A stretch of DNA of 64,000 nt. It comes from Natrinema caseinilyticum. Its GTDB lineage: Archaea > Halobacteriota > Halobacteria > Halobacteriales > Natrialbaceae. Of the stretch, positions 63,902-64,000 are shown in pieces; the stretch's first letter is position 1, and each line of letters starts with the position of its first letter. The notes below the pieces were generated by a model. That model saw nothing but the letters and a program-made list of their open reading frames with translations. It was not told the origin of the DNA and did not search any database. The DNA lies in assembly GCF_024227435.1 (NCBI RefSeq), contig NZ_CP100445.1, positions 2,787,369 to 2,851,368 on the forward strand, written 5' to 3'. A program made the position numbers and the translations under genes.

Positions 63902-64000
63902 TTACTCCGTTTTCGGCTCGAGTGCGCCGGCGTCGAGTTCTTCGTTGAGAAACGCTCGCCCATCGTCAGTGAGCCGGTAGAGCCCCTGCGCGATCCGATC
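63902..64000 (-). CDS. C-terminal end of a winged-helix regulator (PhiH1-repressor-like)
   Basis: The gene enters from the right edge on the minus strand; only the last 32 codons are in the window. They read DRIAQGLYRLTDDGRAFLNE followed by an acidic tail ending at TAA (63902-63904). The GLYRLTDxGRxFLxEELDA pattern is the wing and final helix of the small haloarchaeal winged-helix regulators related to the PhiH1 repressor. Confidence 0.7.
   Translation of the reverse strand, partial: DRIAQGLYRLTDDGRAFLNEELDAGALEPKTE

Noticed and set aside
63691-63963. 90-codon minus-strand frame beginning MGERFSTKN
   Set aside because: It lies in a different frame over the end of the winged-helix gene that enters from the right edge; the latter has recognisable residues and a natural stop.
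1-64000. CRISPR arrays, rRNA genes and restriction or toxin-antitoxin operons
   Set aside because: Looked for direct repeat-spacer patterns, rRNA signatures and typical defence gene motifs and found none; the four 34-bp boxes are unevenly spaced (515, 170 and 1114 bp) and are not a CRISPR.

Overview
This window is chromosomal DNA from a halophilic archaeon (class Halobacteria). The signs are high G+C with strong G/C at third codon positions, Asp/Glu-rich proteins, Tat-type secretion signals, TATA boxes about 25-30 bp before leaderless start codons, an archaeal TFB, a haloarchaeal RNA polymerase epsilon subunit, archaeal GTP cyclohydrolase MptA, and tRNAs without an encoded CCA. The genus cannot be fixed from the sequence alone.

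Layout. 1-5.5 kb: a polysaccharide locus with a Tat-exported GH12 endoglucanase carrying a PKD domain, a GH3 beta-glucosidase fragment that has lost its catalytic domain, and a TrmB-type sugar regulator. 6.3-10.3 kb: a four-gene polyamine-type ABC importer operon. 10.5-17.7 kb: a CoA-dependent catabolic cluster (two-way promoter with an EamA permease and an enoyl-CoA hydratase, acyl-CoA ligase, IclR regulator, F420-type luciferase-like oxidoreductase behind a small leader ORF, acyl-CoA dehydrogenase). 18.8-38.6 kb: mostly housekeeping genes (tRNA-Ile, FxsA, DUF255 protein, TrmB-like regulator, MptA, nucleotidyltransferase, RpoE-epsilon, DsbA/FrnE, NAD kinase, a frameshifted KaiC-like ATPase, amphi-Trp protein, UspA, TFB, tRNA-Gly, NAD synthetase, GNAT, enoyl-CoA hydratase, tRNA-Thr). 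One membrane protein gene with a palindromic operator (33.4-34.9 kb) looks accessory. 39.6-45.1 kb: MscS channel, class III CoA-transferase, sugar-nucleotide transferase and an acidic surface protein. 45.4-61.8 kb: a glycan assembly region (GT2, two GT4, LamG protein, two GT39-type membrane transferases, flippase, FkbM and class I methyltransferases, NAD-dependent epimerase). It is interrupted by an IS630 relic and an AT-rich insert that has cut off the 3' end of the fkbM gene. 61-64 kb: an asparagine-synthase-like pseudogene, two membrane proteins and the end of a winged-helix regulator.

How the parts may work together. The importer, ligase, dehydrogenase, hydratase and IclR genes fit uptake, CoA activation and beta-oxidation-like breakdown of an unknown carboxylic acid. 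The 45-61 kb genes fit synthesis, lipid-linked transfer and flipping of a surface glycan or protein N-glycan.

The least explained signals are four gap-free copies of a 34-bp box (23.4-25.2 kb, all on the + strand, promoter-like), a 24-codon leader ORF joined by ATGA to the F420-type oxidoreductase gene, the nested palindromes at 34.9 kb, and two solo IS605/IS1341-type right-end hairpins without any transposase.
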